Below, one piece after another: positions 20,787-29,897 of a stretch of DNA of 64,000 nucleotides (positions are counted from its first letter, which is position 1; each line of letters opens with the position of its first letter). The position numbers and the translations under genes were made by a program. Origin of the DNA: an uncultured Roseibium sp. (lineage in GTDB: Bacteria; Pseudomonadota; Alphaproteobacteria; Rhizobiales; Stappiaceae). A model generated the notes under the pieces. It had not been told where the DNA came from and made no database searches. It saw nothing but the letters and a program-made list of their open reading frames with translations. Location of the stretch: contig NZ_CANLVF010000002.1 of assembly GCF_947494555.1 (NCBI RefSeq), positions 806,001-870,000 of the forward strand, read 5' to 3'.

Positions 20787-21389
20787 ATGCTGTTCCAACG
20801 CAGAAATAGACCTTCGCGCATCGAGCGCTTGCGCGTTGCAGTCTGGCCGCGGAACAGCTGGTCCAGGTCGACCAGGTATTTCGGCAAAAGGGTTCTGAGG
20901 CTCACAGCGACACCCCATGCGATTGCTATCGGGTTTGCAGCCGGCGCATGTGCCTCCTGTACGCCACTGGTCGGATTTCATTTTCTGACCGCTTTCGCCG
21001 CAGCGTACGTGGCGCGCGGTAACATGATCGCCGCCGCGCTTGGCACTTCGATCGGCAACCCGCTGACATTCCCTTTCATCTGGGCGTCGACTTTCAAGAT
21101 CGGTCAATGGATCCTGCATGGCCGAGCGCCAAAAGCCGATCCACATCAGGTACAGCAACGTTTTCAGGAGGGTCTTTTTGAGAAATCGCTGGACTCTCTC
21201 TGGCCAATGCTCAAGCCGATGTTCATTGGCGCTGTTCCCCTTGGTCTCGTGGTGGGAAGCGTCTCCTACGTGATTGTGTATAAAAGCGTTGAAGTCTATC
21301 AGCGGCGGCGGCGCGTTACGCTTGAAAACAGGAACAAGCGCGACTACACACCGCCGCCCGGCACCATGGAAGAAGATGGAAGCGCTTGA
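20787..21389 (+). CDS. DUF2062 domain membrane protein
   Basis: 200 residues. A basic N-terminus (RRNRPSRIERLRVAVWPRNSW) leads into TPHAIAIGFAAGACASCTPLVGFH, the DUF2062 signature, and two or three hydrophobic segments including GTSIGNPLTFPFIW. The function is unknown; the gene is consistently found between pyrE and acpS in Hyphomicrobiales. The tail is basic and probably cytoplasmic. Confidence 0.88.
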   Translation: MLFQRRNRPSRIERLRVAVWPRNSWSRSTRYFGKRVLRLTATPHAIAIGFAAGACASCTPLVGFHFLTAFAAAYVARGNMIAAALGTSIGNPLTFPFIWASTFKIGQWILHGRAPKADPHQVQQRFQEGLFEKSLDSLWPMLKPMFIGAVPLGLVVGSVSYVIVYKSVEVYQRRRRVTLENRNKRDYTPPPGTMEEDGSA

Positions 21390-21450
21390 GTTCCGGTGAC
21401 ACGACCCCCAAGTAAGCGTGAGCGCACCTGAAATACGGATCAACAAAAAC

Positions 21451-21882
21451 ATGATCTTGGGAATTGGCAGTGACCTGATCGACATCCGGCGGATCGAAAA
21501 GACACTCGATCGTTTCGGCGAGAGGTTCACGAACCGGGTTTTTACCGAAATTGAACGGACCAAGTCCGACAAGCGTGCGCAGCGCGCGGCCTCCTATGCG
21601 AAACGTTTCGCGGCCAAGGAAGCCTGTTCGAAAGCACTCGGAAGCGGGATTCGAATGGGCGTTGCCTGGAGAGAAATGGGTGTGGTCAATCTCCCCTCCG
21701 GCAAGCCGACCATTTCATTGACCGGCGGAGCCGCCGAGCGCCTTGCGGCCATGACGCCGGACGGATTCCGGACAACCATTGATCTGACGATTACGGACGA
21801 TTTTCCTCTCGCGCAGGCTTTTGTCGTGATTTCAGCATGGCCGTCGGACTGGCCTCAACCACCATCAACAGGTTCTTCATGA
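21451..21882 (+). CDS. acpS: Holo-[acyl-carrier-protein] synthase
   Basis: 143 residues from the ATG at 21451 ([16 protein letters not shown]), the conserved family start; a GTG at 21418 would add 11 residues. It transfers 4'-phosphopantetheine from CoA to [16 protein letters not shown] carries the Mg-binding Asp and [17 protein letters not shown] the catalytic Glu/Lys helix. The C-terminus is slightly longer than usual. The neighbours acpS, lepB, rnc, era and recO all run in one direction. Confidence 0.93.
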   Translation: MILGIGSDLIDIRRIEKTLDRFGERFTNRVFTEIERTKSDKRAQRAASYAKRFAAKEACSKALGSGIRMGVAWREMGVVNLPSGKPTISLTGGAAERLAAMTPDGFRTTIDLTITDDFPLAQAFVVISAWPSDWPQPPSTGSS

Positions 21883-21939
21883 AGAGGTCCCTGCTGACCA
21901 GCGCCACTGCATTGCTTCCGTCGGCATGAACCGTTAAGA

Positions 21940-21972
21940 GTTCCGCTCAACAGCAGGCGGGCGAAGCGGAAC
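21940..21972 (+). other. Hairpin in the lepB leader
   Basis: GTTCCGCT (21940-21947) pairs perfectly with AGCGGAAC (21965-21972), 26 bp before the lepB start. There is no T run, so it is not an obvious terminator; it may structure the leader. Confidence 0.3.
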
Positions 21973-21998
21973 CACCGAGAAGATTTTTAAGGGATATT

Positions 21999-22751
21999 AT
22001 GAGCGTGTCGGAGAACAAAAAAGAGAAGGACGGTGGTCTCTATGAGACAGTGAAGGTCGTCGTCCAGGCGCTGCTGCTTGCCCTGATTGTGCGCACATTC
22101 CTGTTCCAGCCGTTCAATATTCCCTCCGGTTCGATGAAAGATACCCTGCTGATTGGAGACTATCTCTTCGTCTCCAAATACAGCTACGGATACTCGCGCT
22201 ATTCGTTCCCTTTCGGTCTTGTTCCCTTTTCCGGACGCGTTTGGTCGGCTGAACCGGAACGCGGTGACGTGGCGGTGTTCAAACTGCCGACGGACACATC
22301 CATCGATTACATCAAACGTGTGATCGGATTGCCGGGAGACACCATTCAGGTCCGCGAAGGCGTAGTCTACATCAATGGCGAAGCCGTGAAGCGGGAACGC
22401 ATTGACGATTATATCGAAACCTCCGCGTCAGGCGCCGTTCGCCGTGTGCCCCGTTTCCGGGAAACGCTGCCGAATGGCGTCACTTACGACACGCTCGATT
22501 TGACCACCCGCGGCCAGCTGGACAACACACGGGAATACGTCGTGCCGGAAGGCCACTTCTTCATGATGGGCGACAACCGCGACAACTCGGTGGACAGCCG
22601 CGTCCTTTCCAAGGTCGGATATGTACCACTCGAAAACTTCATGGGACGCGCCGAGATCCTGTTCTTCTCAATTGGTGATGGAACGCCGGCCTGGCAGATC
22701 TGGACCTGGCCGTGGACCGTTCGCTGGGATCGCATCGGCAAGTCCCTTTGA
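21999..22751 (+). CDS. lepB: Signal peptidase I
   Basis: 250 residues. It cleaves Sec and Tat signal peptides at the outer face of the inner membrane. One N-terminal membrane anchor (about residues 19-38) precedes the catalytic serine S45 in PSGSMKDTL and the lysine K106 in YIKRVIGLPGD; GDNRDNSVDSR is the conserved box E. Its position in the acpS-rnc-era block marks it as the housekeeping enzyme, in contrast to the second copy at 25336-25998. Confidence 0.96.
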   Translation: MSVSENKKEKDGGLYETVKVVVQALLLALIVRTFLFQPFNIPSGSMKDTLLIGDYLFVSKYSYGYSRYSFPFGLVPFSGRVWSAEPERGDVAVFKLPTDTSIDYIKRVIGLPGDTIQVREGVVYINGEAVKRERIDDYIETSASGAVRRVPRFRETLPNGVTYDTLDLTTRGQLDNTREYVVPEGHFFMMGDNRDNSVDSRVLSKVGYVPLENFMGRAEILFFSIGDGTPAWQIWTWPWTVRWDRIGKSL

Positions 22752-22797
22752 CAAAACCTATGTGGGCCCTTTTGCACTTGGTGCCTAAGCAGGCTGA

Positions 22798-23505
22798 ATG
22801 ACACAAAAGCAAAAACCAAATGCTGTATCGGCGCTCAAGGCGGCACTCGACCATGAGTTCAGGGATCTGGACCTTTTGCGAACCGCGCTGACCCACGCAA
22901 GCGCCCTTGCCCCCTCCGAGACCGTTTCCGGCAGCTATCAGCGTCTTGAATTTCTCGGGGACCGGGTTCTTGGTCTCGTAATAGCGTCCATGCTCCACCA
23001 GCATTTCCCCAAAGCCGATGAGGGAGAGCTTGCGCGGCGTTTCAATCATATGGTGAAACGCGAAACCTGCGCCGAAATCGCACAGGAGCTCGGTGTCGGC
23101 GATGCCATGCGGATCGGACTTGCCGAAGCCCAGACAGGCGGCCGCAAGAAAACGGCCCTTCTTGCAGACATATGCGAGGCAGTGATCGCCGCCATCTACC
23201 TTGATGGAGGATTTGAAGCTTCCGAACGGTTTGTAAGGCGCTTGTGGGAACCGCGTATGCTATCGTGGACAGGGCCGCTGCGGGACGCAAAAACAACGCT
23301 TCAGGAATGGGCGCAGTCCAAGAGCATGCCGACACCGCACTACGAGGTGACAGGCCGCGAAGGACCCGACCACGCCCCGAGCTTTACCGTTTCGGTTATT
23401 TTGAGGGGTCTGCCCGCTGGCGAAGGTCAGGGCGGTTCGAAACGCATAGCGGAACAAAATGCGGCCGAGGCCGTGTTGCGCCGGGAAGGCGTTTGGAAGG
23501 ATTGA
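22798..23505 (+). CDS. rnc: Ribonuclease III
   Basis: 235 residues. It cuts double-stranded RNA in rRNA maturation and mRNA turnover. The signature LEFLGDRVLGLVIAS near residue 50 includes the metal-binding Glu/Asp, and a second acidic pair lies in ADICEAVIAAIYLDGG. A dsRNA-binding domain fills the C-terminal third (TTLQEWAQSKSMPTPHYEV onward). It is followed by era 7 bp later. Confidence 0.96.
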   Translation: MTQKQKPNAVSALKAALDHEFRDLDLLRTALTHASALAPSETVSGSYQRLEFLGDRVLGLVIASMLHQHFPKADEGELARRFNHMVKRETCAEIAQELGVGDAMRIGLAEAQTGGRKKTALLADICEAVIAAIYLDGGFEASERFVRRLWEPRMLSWTGPLRDAKTTLQEWAQSKSMPTPHYEVTGREGPDHAPSFTVSVILRGLPAGEGQGGSKRIAEQNAAEAVLRREGVWKD

Positions 23506-23512
23506 GAACACC

Positions 23513-24514
23513 TTGAGCGACGAGAACAACCCAGATGAGCCGAATGACGAGGAAGACGGTTTCGTCCCGGCAAAAGGCCGTTTTGACATACCCCTTCCCG
23601 AACCTTTGGCAGATATGCCAAGCGATACCAAGGCGGGCTTTGTTGCTTTGATCGGAGCACCCAACGCGGGCAAGTCCACACTGATCAACCAGCTCGTCGG
23701 CACCAAAGTTTCCATCGTCACGCACAAGGTTCAAACAACAAGATCCATCGTGCGCGGCGTCGCCATGCACGGCAAGACGCAACTCGTCTTCATCGATACA
23801 CCGGGAATTTTCAAACCAAAACGGCGCCTTGACCGGGCAATGGTCGATACGGCCTGGGGCGGTGCGCGAGATGCGGATCTGATCGCGCTTCTCATTGATG
23901 CCCGCAAAGGCATCGACGAGGAAGTGGAGAACATTTTCAAGCGTCTCAAGAGCCAGTCCGCACCGAAGGTCCTGATCCTCAACAAGACTGATGTCGCCAA
24001 GCGAGAAAAGCTTTTGCAGATCGCTCAAAAGGCAAACGAATATCTTGAGTTCGAAGAAACCTTCATGATTTCCGCACTCACCGGAGACGGCACCGAGGCG
24101 ATACTGGACCATTTCGCCTCGAAAGTGCCGAGCGGCCCGTGGCTTTATCCGGACGACCAGCCCTCCGATCTTCCATTGCGTATTCTGGCTGCGGAAATCA
24201 CCCGCGAAAAACTGTTCGAACGCCTGCATCAGGAGCTGCCCTACATTTCGACGGTTGAGACCGAACAGTGGCAAAGCCGCAAGGATGGATCTGCGCGCAT
24301 CGAGCAGACAATCTATGTTGAAAGGGACAGCCAGAAAAGCATAGTGCTCGGCAAACGGGGACAGACGATCAAAGCAATTTCACAATCCGCACGCGAGGAA
24401 ATCTCCGAGATTATCGAAGCGCCCGTGCACCTGTTCCTGTTCGTGAAGGTTCGCGAGAACTGGGCCGATGATCCTGAACGGTATCGCGAAATGGGACTTG
24501 AGTTTCCGAAGTAA
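23513..24514 (+). CDS. era: GTPase Era
   Basis: 333 residues from a TTG at 23513, favoured by GGAAGGA about 11 bp upstream and an acidic N-terminal extension; the ATG at 23615 (MPSDTKAGF) would give the compact 299-residue form. G1 GAPNAGKST, G3 DTPG, G4 NKTD and a C-terminal KH RNA-binding domain (KRGQTIKAISQSAREEI) are clear. Era binds the 3' end of 16S rRNA and assists 30S assembly. Confidence 0.94.
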   Translation: MSDENNPDEPNDEEDGFVPAKGRFDIPLPEPLADMPSDTKAGFVALIGAPNAGKSTLINQLVGTKVSIVTHKVQTTRSIVRGVAMHGKTQLVFIDTPGIFKPKRRLDRAMVDTAWGGARDADLIALLIDARKGIDEEVENIFKRLKSQSAPKVLILNKTDVAKREKLLQIAQKANEYLEFEETFMISALTGDGTEAILDHFASKVPSGPWLYPDDQPSDLPLRILAAEITREKLFERLHQELPYISTVETEQWQSRKDGSARIEQTIYVERDSQKSIVLGKRGQTIKAISQSAREEISEIIEAPVHLFLFVKVRENWADDPERYREMGLEFPK

Positions 24515-24572
24515 AAGGATGCACGCTCGCCGTCCAACGATGGTCGACTTGTCCTAACCCAGGGTATTGCAC

Positions 24573-25331
24573 GTGGAATGGAACGACCGCGGCGTGGTGC
24601 TCACCACCCGCAAACACGGCGAAAACGACATTATTCTGGAAGCCTTGACCACTGATCACGGTCGGCATCTGGGTCTCGTGCGCGGTGGCCGGTCTCAGCG
24701 GCATCGTCCCGTCTTGCAGCCGGGCAATGAGTTGAACCTGACCTGGAAAGCCCGGCTCACGGACCACCTCGGCAGCTTTCAGGTTGAAGGCAATACGCTG
24801 CGTGCCGCCAACCTCATGACAACCGGGGTCGGGCTTGCGGGGCTTCAACATCTGGCCTTCCTTCTGAAGCTCCTGCCCGAACGTCACCCATATCCGCGCC
24901 TCTACGATGCCTTGAACGTGGTGCTGGACCATCTCGATGCACCGGACGCAGCCGCCGCCCTTCTGATCCGTTTCGAGCTGGAGCTTCTCCGCGATCTCGG
25001 CACAGGCCTCGACCTCAGCACCTGCGCGGCAACGGGACAAAGTGACGATCTGGTCTATGTGTCTCCAAAGTCGGCACGTGCGGTCAGCCGGGATGCCGGC
25101 AAGCCCTATCACGACCGACTGCTTCCCCTGCCCTCGTTTCTGGTGGAAGGCCAGCGTCAGGCCGGAAGTGAACTCACCTGGCTAGATGTCACACAAGGGT
25201 TCACCCTGACCGGCTTCTTCGTGACCCGCCACGTGGAGGAAAACAATCGAACGGCCGCTGGTACACGTGAACAGCTCTTGAGCGCACTGGAGCGGCGCTA
25301 CCGCGAAGACTTTCCCTGGAATTTCGGCTAG
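24573..25331 (+). CDS. recO: DNA repair protein RecO
   Basis: 252 residues from a GTG at 24573 (VEWNDRGVVLTTRKHGEND), matching the family N-terminus; a TTG two codons upstream is less likely. RecO anneals ssDNA and loads RecA with RecF/RecR. The N-terminal OB fold (HGRHLGLVRGGRS) and C-terminal helical region are typical. It ends the housekeeping block; the following gene is on the other strand and compositionally different. Confidence 0.93.
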   Translation: MEWNDRGVVLTTRKHGENDIILEALTTDHGRHLGLVRGGRSQRHRPVLQPGNELNLTWKARLTDHLGSFQVEGNTLRAANLMTTGVGLAGLQHLAFLLKLLPERHPYPRLYDALNVVLDHLDAPDAAAALLIRFELELLRDLGTGLDLSTCAATGQSDDLVYVSPKSARAVSRDAGKPYHDRLLPLPSFLVEGQRQAGSELTWLDVTQGFTLTGFFVTRHVEENNRTAAGTREQLLSALERRYREDFPWNFG

Positions 25332-25335
25332 CCGG

Positions 25336-25998
25336 TCAATGTCCGTCATCGCCAATGCGCCGCCAAATAAAACTTTTTTCCGGTCCGGAATAATAGACGT
25401 GCCTGGCAACTCCCTTGACATCCTCGATTGGCACAAAACCTACAGTGGACAAGACTCTGCTATCGACCGAGTTGTCCCGATTGTCACCGAGAACAAACAA
25501 ATGCCCGTCAGGCACTACATACTCTTTCGTATTGTCGAGCTTTTCTGAATCGCTCAGTTCCAGTATTTCGTATTCTACTGCGTTCGGGAGTTTTTCGTTG
25601 AAGCGGCTGAATGAATCTCCGGCGTAGGAACCGTTCCTGGCGGTGTATGCGCTGCCCTCGGTACGTGATATGGCAACTCTGTTGATAAAGACGATACCAT
25701 CTTGAATCTGAACGGTTTCTCCCGGCAGTCCGATAAGCCGCTTTACATAGTCGGCACTGACTTTTTCATTCCAGAAAACAATTACATCGCCTCTAATTGG
25801 TACGTATCGCTCTCCAAAACCTGAAAAAATTCGCTTCACCAGAAACTCGTCGCCAACTTCCAGGGTCGGCAACATACTTCCGGCAGGCATGATGTAGTGC
25901 TTTGCCCTGTAAAAATAGTAATCATTACGCTCACTCAAATAAATAACAAACACTAAAAGACTAAGAGCAAATAACGACCAGATTATTTTCTTTGACAT
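25336..25998 (-). CDS. Second signal peptidase I, AT-rich paralogue
   Basis: 220 residues from the ATG at 25998 (MSKKIIWSLF, with AGGCGA upstream); an in-frame ATG at 26070 gives an unlikely extension. A single N-terminal anchor is followed by catalytic S41 in MPAGSMLPTL and K86 in YVKRLIGLPGE; GDNRDNSVDSR is conserved, so it should be active. Base and codon use are markedly more AT-rich than neighbours, suggesting acquisition. It faces recO tail-to-tail with only 4 bp between stops. It may process particular substrates, as accessory signal peptidases do elsewhere. Confidence 0.88.
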   Translation of the reverse strand: MSKKIIWSLFALSLLVFVIYLSERNDYYFYRAKHYIMPAGSMLPTLEVGDEFLVKRIFSGFGERYVPIRGDVIVFWNEKVSADYVKRLIGLPGETVQIQDGIVFINRVAISRTEGSAYTARNGSYAGDSFSRFNEKLPNAVEYEILELSDSEKLDNTKEYVVPDGHLFVLGDNRDNSVDSRVLSTVGFVPIEDVKGVARHVYYSGPEKSFIWRRIGDDGH

Positions 25999-26152
25999 TG
26001 GTGAGTCGCCTAAGTTCGCGTAATTCAAAAGTAATTGCAATTTAAACTCACTACCCAACGCCAAATGCAACTAATTTTTTAACCGCAGACCTGCACTCAA
26101 AACTGAACGCGTGGTGACAAACATGCTCTGGCGACGAGAGGTTGATAAAATC

Positions 26153-26177
26153 CGTTGAAAATCAGCCATTTTCAACG
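26153..26177. repeat. Perfect hairpin CGTTGAAAAT-N5-ATTTTCAACG upstream of parC
   Basis: The 10-bp arms lie 55 bp before the parC start, in the AT-rich segment that also carries the second signal peptidase. It could be an old terminator on either strand, an operator, or the edge of an inserted segment. Confidence 0.45.
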
Positions 26178-26231
26178 CTTCTAGAGGGCTGATGAATTGC
26201 GCCGCCCCCCTGAAACGGCTAGCAAGCAGTT

Positions 26232-28484
26232 ATGGGAAAAGAGACGACACCACCGCCGAGCGGCATTGAGGGGATCAGCCTTAGGGACGCCCTCGAAGAA
26301 CGCTATCTGGCTTATGCCCTTTCGACGATCATGCACCGGGCCCTGCCCGATGTCCGGGACGGCCTGAAGCCGGTCCACCGGCGTCTTCTATACGCAATGC
26401 GTCTTTTGAAGCTGGATCCGGGCGCAGGCTTCAAGAAATGCGCGCGCGTGGTCGGCGACGTCATCGGTAAGTATCACCCCCATGGTGACCAGGCAGTCTA
26501 CGATGCCCTGGTACGTCTTGCGCAGGACTTTGCCCAACGCTACCCGCTGATCGACGGCCAGGGCAATTTCGGCAATGTCGACGGCGACAACGCGGCGGCC
26601 ATGCGATACACCGAAGCGCGCATGACCGATACGGCCAAGCGCCTGCTCGACGGGCTCGACGAAAATGCCGTCGACTTCCGGGAAACCTATGACGGGGAAG
26701 ACAAGGAACCGATCGTTCTTCCCGGCGGCTTTCCGAACCTTCTGGGAAATGGGTCTTCAGGCATTGCGGTTGGCATGGCGACATCCATTCCGCCGCACAA
26801 TGCCTATGAACTTTGCCAGGCGTGCCTTCATCTTATCAAGAACCCGAAAGCGGAAATCGACGACCTTCTGGAATATATCCAGGGACCGGATTTCCCGACC
26901 GGCGGCTTGCTCGTGTCCGACAAGGGTTCCATCCGCGAAGCTTATGCTACCGGTCGCGGCAGTTTCCGCGTTCGGGCGCGATGGGAGGTCGAAGACCTCG
27001 GGCGCGGGCAATGGGCGATTGTTGTCACTGAAATCCCCTATCAGGTTCAAAAGTCGCGCCTTATCGAAAAGATTGCCGAGTTGCTGACGGCGCGCAAATT
27101 GCCATTGCTTGACGATGTGCGCGACGAGTCGGCCGAAGACATCCGTATCGTTCTCGTTCCCCGTTCGCGCAATGTCGACGCCAGTCTTTTGATGGAATCC
27201 CTGTTCAAGCTGACCGATCTCGAAAACCGGTTCTCGTTGAACATGAACGTTCTTTCCATGGGCAAGGTGCCCATGGTCATGGGACTGAAACAGGTTCTTC
27301 GGGAATGGCTCGATCACCGAAAAGTCGTGCTGATCCGCCGCTCGGAACACCGGCTCGGGCAGATCAATCATCGGCTTGAAGTCCTTGAAGGTTACCTGAT
27401 CGCCTATCTCAACCTCGACGAGGTGATCCGGATCATCCGCGAAGAGGACGATGCCAAAGCCGAGTTGATCCGGACCTTCGAACTGACGGATGTCCAGGCC
27501 GAAGCAATCCTCAACATGCGTTTGAGATCCTTGCGCAAGCTGGAAGAACTGGAAATCCGCAAGGAACACGAAAAACTCACCGACGAGAAAAACGAGCTGA
27601 TCAAGCTGCTTGGATCGGACGGCCGGCAGTGGACCAGAATTTCAAAGGAAATTGCAGAAATTTCAAAGGTCTATGGGCCTGAGACCGAGATCGGCCGGCG
27701 CCGTACGGATAAATCCGAGGCACCGGAAGCGGATCTGGTCGACATCCAGCAGGCAATGATCGAAAAGGAACCGATCACTGTAATCATATCTGAAAAGGGC
27801 TGGATACGCGCGCTCAAGGGACACCAGAACGACCTTTCCGCGCTCTCATTCAAGCAGGGCGACAAGCTGAAACTTTCCTTCCACGCGGAAACGACAGACA
27901 AGATCCTGGTCTTTTCAACCGGCGGCAAGTTCTTCACGCTCGGGGCGGACCGGCTGCCGGGCGGCCGCGGACACGGCGAACCGATCCGACTGATGATCGA
28001 AATGGACGAAGCTCAGGATGTGGTCAATGCCTTCGTGCATAAGCCGGGACGGAACCTGCTCTTGTCCAACAACGAAGCACGCGGCTTCGTCGTCTGTGAA
28101 GACGATGTTGTTGCAAATACGCGAAAGGGCAAGCAGGTCCTTAATTTGACGGCACCAGCAGAAGCCACTCTATGTGTCGATGCCACAGGCGACCAGGTCG
28201 CCATAATCGGCGAGAACCGGAAGCTGATGGTCTTCCCGTTGGCTCAAGTTGCGCAAATGGCGCGCGGGCGCGGCGTTCGCCTTCAGCGCTATCGTGATGG
28301 AGAAGTCTCCGACATCAAGGTCTTTGGTGCTGCGGAGGGATTGACCTGGACCGACAGTTCAGGGCGCAGCTTTACGCGCTCCATGGAAGAGCTTGCCGAT
28401 TGGCGCGGCGACCGCGGCAATGCCGGCAGATTGCCGCCGACCGGATTTCCGCGGTCCAACAAATTCGGCCCGACAAAACTCTGA
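26232..28484 (+). CDS. parC: DNA topoisomerase IV subunit A
   Basis: 750 residues. It separates replicated chromosomes with ParE. The catalytic tyrosine is Y126 in [10 protein letters not shown], with RPVHRR-type DNA gate residues in [13 protein letters not shown]. The quinolone-determining stretch is [10 protein letters not shown], with Gln where E. coli has Ser80. The C-terminal part (after about residue 500) is a degenerate ParC-type beta-pinwheel, distinguishing it from GyrA. The start ATG follows AGCAAGCAGTT. Confidence 0.95.
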   Translation: MGKETTPPPSGIEGISLRDALEERYLAYALSTIMHRALPDVRDGLKPVHRRLLYAMRLLKLDPGAGFKKCARVVGDVIGKYHPHGDQAVYDALVRLAQDFAQRYPLIDGQGNFGNVDGDNAAAMRYTEARMTDTAKRLLDGLDENAVDFRETYDGEDKEPIVLPGGFPNLLGNGSSGIAVGMATSIPPHNAYELCQACLHLIKNPKAEIDDLLEYIQGPDFPTGGLLVSDKGSIREAYATGRGSFRVRARWEVEDLGRGQWAIVVTEIPYQVQKSRLIEKIAELLTARKLPLLDDVRDESAEDIRIVLVPRSRNVDASLLMESLFKLTDLENRFSLNMNVLSMGKVPMVMGLKQVLREWLDHRKVVLIRRSEHRLGQINHRLEVLEGYLIAYLNLDEVIRIIREEDDAKAELIRTFELTDVQAEAILNMRLRSLRKLEELEIRKEHEKLTDEKNELIKLLGSDGRQWTRISKEIAEISKVYGPETEIGRRRTDKSEAPEADLVDIQQAMIEKEPITVIISEKGWIRALKGHQNDLSALSFKQGDKLKLSFHAETTDKILVFSTGGKFFTLGADRLPGGRGHGEPIRLMIEMDEAQDVVNAFVHKPGRNLLLSNNEARGFVVCEDDVVANTRKGKQVLNLTAPAEATLCVDATGDQVAIIGENRKLMVFPLAQVAQMARGRGVRLQRYRDGEVSDIKVFGAAEGLTWTDSSGRSFTRSMEELADWRGDRGNAGRLPPTGFPRSNKFGPTKL

Positions 28485-28493
28485 GAATGGTCA

Positions 28494-29315
28494 TCAAGTC
28501 CTGGCGGCGTTCAGATTTCGCCAGGTTCCAGGCGTCATACCGAATGCACGTTTGAATTGCCGCGTCATGTGGCTCTGATCCGCAAATCCGCTTTCCATTG
28601 CCGCATCAACAAGCGAAGTGCCCTTCGCAAGCAGGCCTTTTACGCTCTCCAGTCTGCGCATGATTAAATAGCGGTGGGGACTGGTGCCAAACGCTTGTCT
28701 GAATTGTCTCGACAACGTGAAGCGGTCCAGGCCGCAGAGGTTTTCCAGATCCTTGACCGCAACGGGTTGCTGATGGCATTCCTTCAGGAAATCAGTGCAT
28801 TGCCACAAGGCGCGCCAATCCAGGCATCGTTGTTTCAGCGGCCTACTGGCTGCCAGTCTCGTAAAGCAACTTGATAGTTCTGAAACGAGGTTGCTGCGTT
28901 TCAGCTCTCCCATTTCGCAGTCAATATCTTCGAGCGCCTCGACAATGCTCAGCTGGAGTTCCGGGTCGCTTAAGACGGGATCTTTCACGAAGGGCAAGCC
29001 TTGAACGCCCGCATGATGCAGTGCTTCAGCAAGAAAATCTGGCTGCAGATAGATCATTCGGTACCGTAGACCCGTTTCAGTCCCGGCCCCGCCATCATGA
29101 AGTTCGTCGGGATGTATGACGATGATTTGCCCAGGCAGAGACGCCCGCGTCTCACCTCGATACCTGAACGACTGTACACCACTCAAAGTCAAGCCGATCG
29201 CATACGTATCATGCCGGTGAAGGTCGAAACCGTTGCCGGAAAACCGTGCCTCGATCCGCTCGATCCCCTCTTCGGCCGGCGCGAGATGAATAGCGTCGGT
29301 CTTAACTTTGCACAA
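28494..29315 (-). CDS. AraC-family transcriptional regulator
   Basis: About 273 residues from a TTG at 29315; an ATG at 29399 would add 28 residues but overlaps the divergent start codon, so the true start is uncertain. N-terminal cupin-like sensor domain (ALDRHDTYAIGLTLSGVQ-type segment, HPDELHDGG) and C-terminal double helix-turn-helix (VDAAMESGFADQSHMTRQFKRAFGMTPGTW). It converges on parC and diverges from the DUF2000 gene, which it probably regulates. The inducer is unknown. Confidence 0.85.
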   Translation of the reverse strand: MCKVKTDAIHLAPAEEGIERIEARFSGNGFDLHRHDTYAIGLTLSGVQSFRYRGETRASLPGQIIVIHPDELHDGGAGTETGLRYRMIYLQPDFLAEALHHAGVQGLPFVKDPVLSDPELQLSIVEALEDIDCEMGELKRSNLVSELSSCFTRLAASRPLKQRCLDWRALWQCTDFLKECHQQPVAVKDLENLCGLDRFTLSRQFRQAFGTSPHRYLIMRRLESVKGLLAKGTSLVDAAMESGFADQSHMTRQFKRAFGMTPGTWRNLNAART

Positions 29316-29397
29316 ACGTTCAAGACCCGCGTTCTCATCGCATCCTAGGTTCGCGCAAACCCTTGTTGATCGAAGCCCGTTGATGGAGTTGCGAAGC

Positions 29398-29805
29398 ATG
29401 TTCGACACCAAATTTGTCGTGGTTGTCAGGGAAGACCTGGCCGTCTGGCAAAAACTCAATATAACAGCTTTTCTGGCGACAGGTGTCGCCGCTTCTAAAC
29501 CGGACATCATCGGAGAACCCTACCGCGATGCGGTAGGCAACGACTACAATGCCATGAGCGTCCAGCCGATCATCGTGTTGAGCGCCAACGAAGCGACGCT
29601 CAAGAAGATCCACACGCGCGCGCTCGAGCGCGATGTCAGGACCAGTGTGTATCTGGAGGAGATGTTCGCAACCGGTCACGACAGGGCGAATCGTGCAGTT
29701 TTCGAAAAGTTTTCACCGGAGGAAGCAAAGGTCGTCGGGTTGGCCCTCCACGCAGACAAGAAGATCTCCGACAAAATCACCAAGGGAGCACGCATGCACG
29801 CCTGA
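29398..29805 (+). CDS. DUF2000 family protein
   Basis: 135 residues. MFDTKFVVVVREDLAVWQKLNITAFLATG is the family N-terminus; the fold is predicted to resemble peptidyl-tRNA hydrolase II-like proteins but no function is established. The C-terminus (PEEAKVVGLALHADKKISDKITKGAR) is basic. It is divergent from the AraC regulator with very little room between, and is followed 92 bp later by an alcohol dehydrogenase. Confidence 0.8.
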   Translation: MFDTKFVVVVREDLAVWQKLNITAFLATGVAASKPDIIGEPYRDAVGNDYNAMSVQPIIVLSANEATLKKIHTRALERDVRTSVYLEEMFATGHDRANRAVFEKFSPEEAKVVGLALHADKKISDKITKGARMHA

Positions 29806-29897
29806 TTTCCACGTCCATCGGTCCTCGGCGAAATCAGCTCTCGACGCACGCAAACACAGCGGGCAATCTGTCCGTCCGCTCGACTCCGGGGGAACAG

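Noticed and set aside
23396..24274. 292-codon open frame on the minus strand opposite rnc and era
   Set aside because: It is fully antisense to two well-supported essential genes and shows no family motif.
26482..26520. Gln in the ParC quinolone-determining region ([10 protein letters not shown]) as a resistance change
   Set aside because: I believe Gln at this position is normal for alphaproteobacterial ParC, so it is not evidence of selection.
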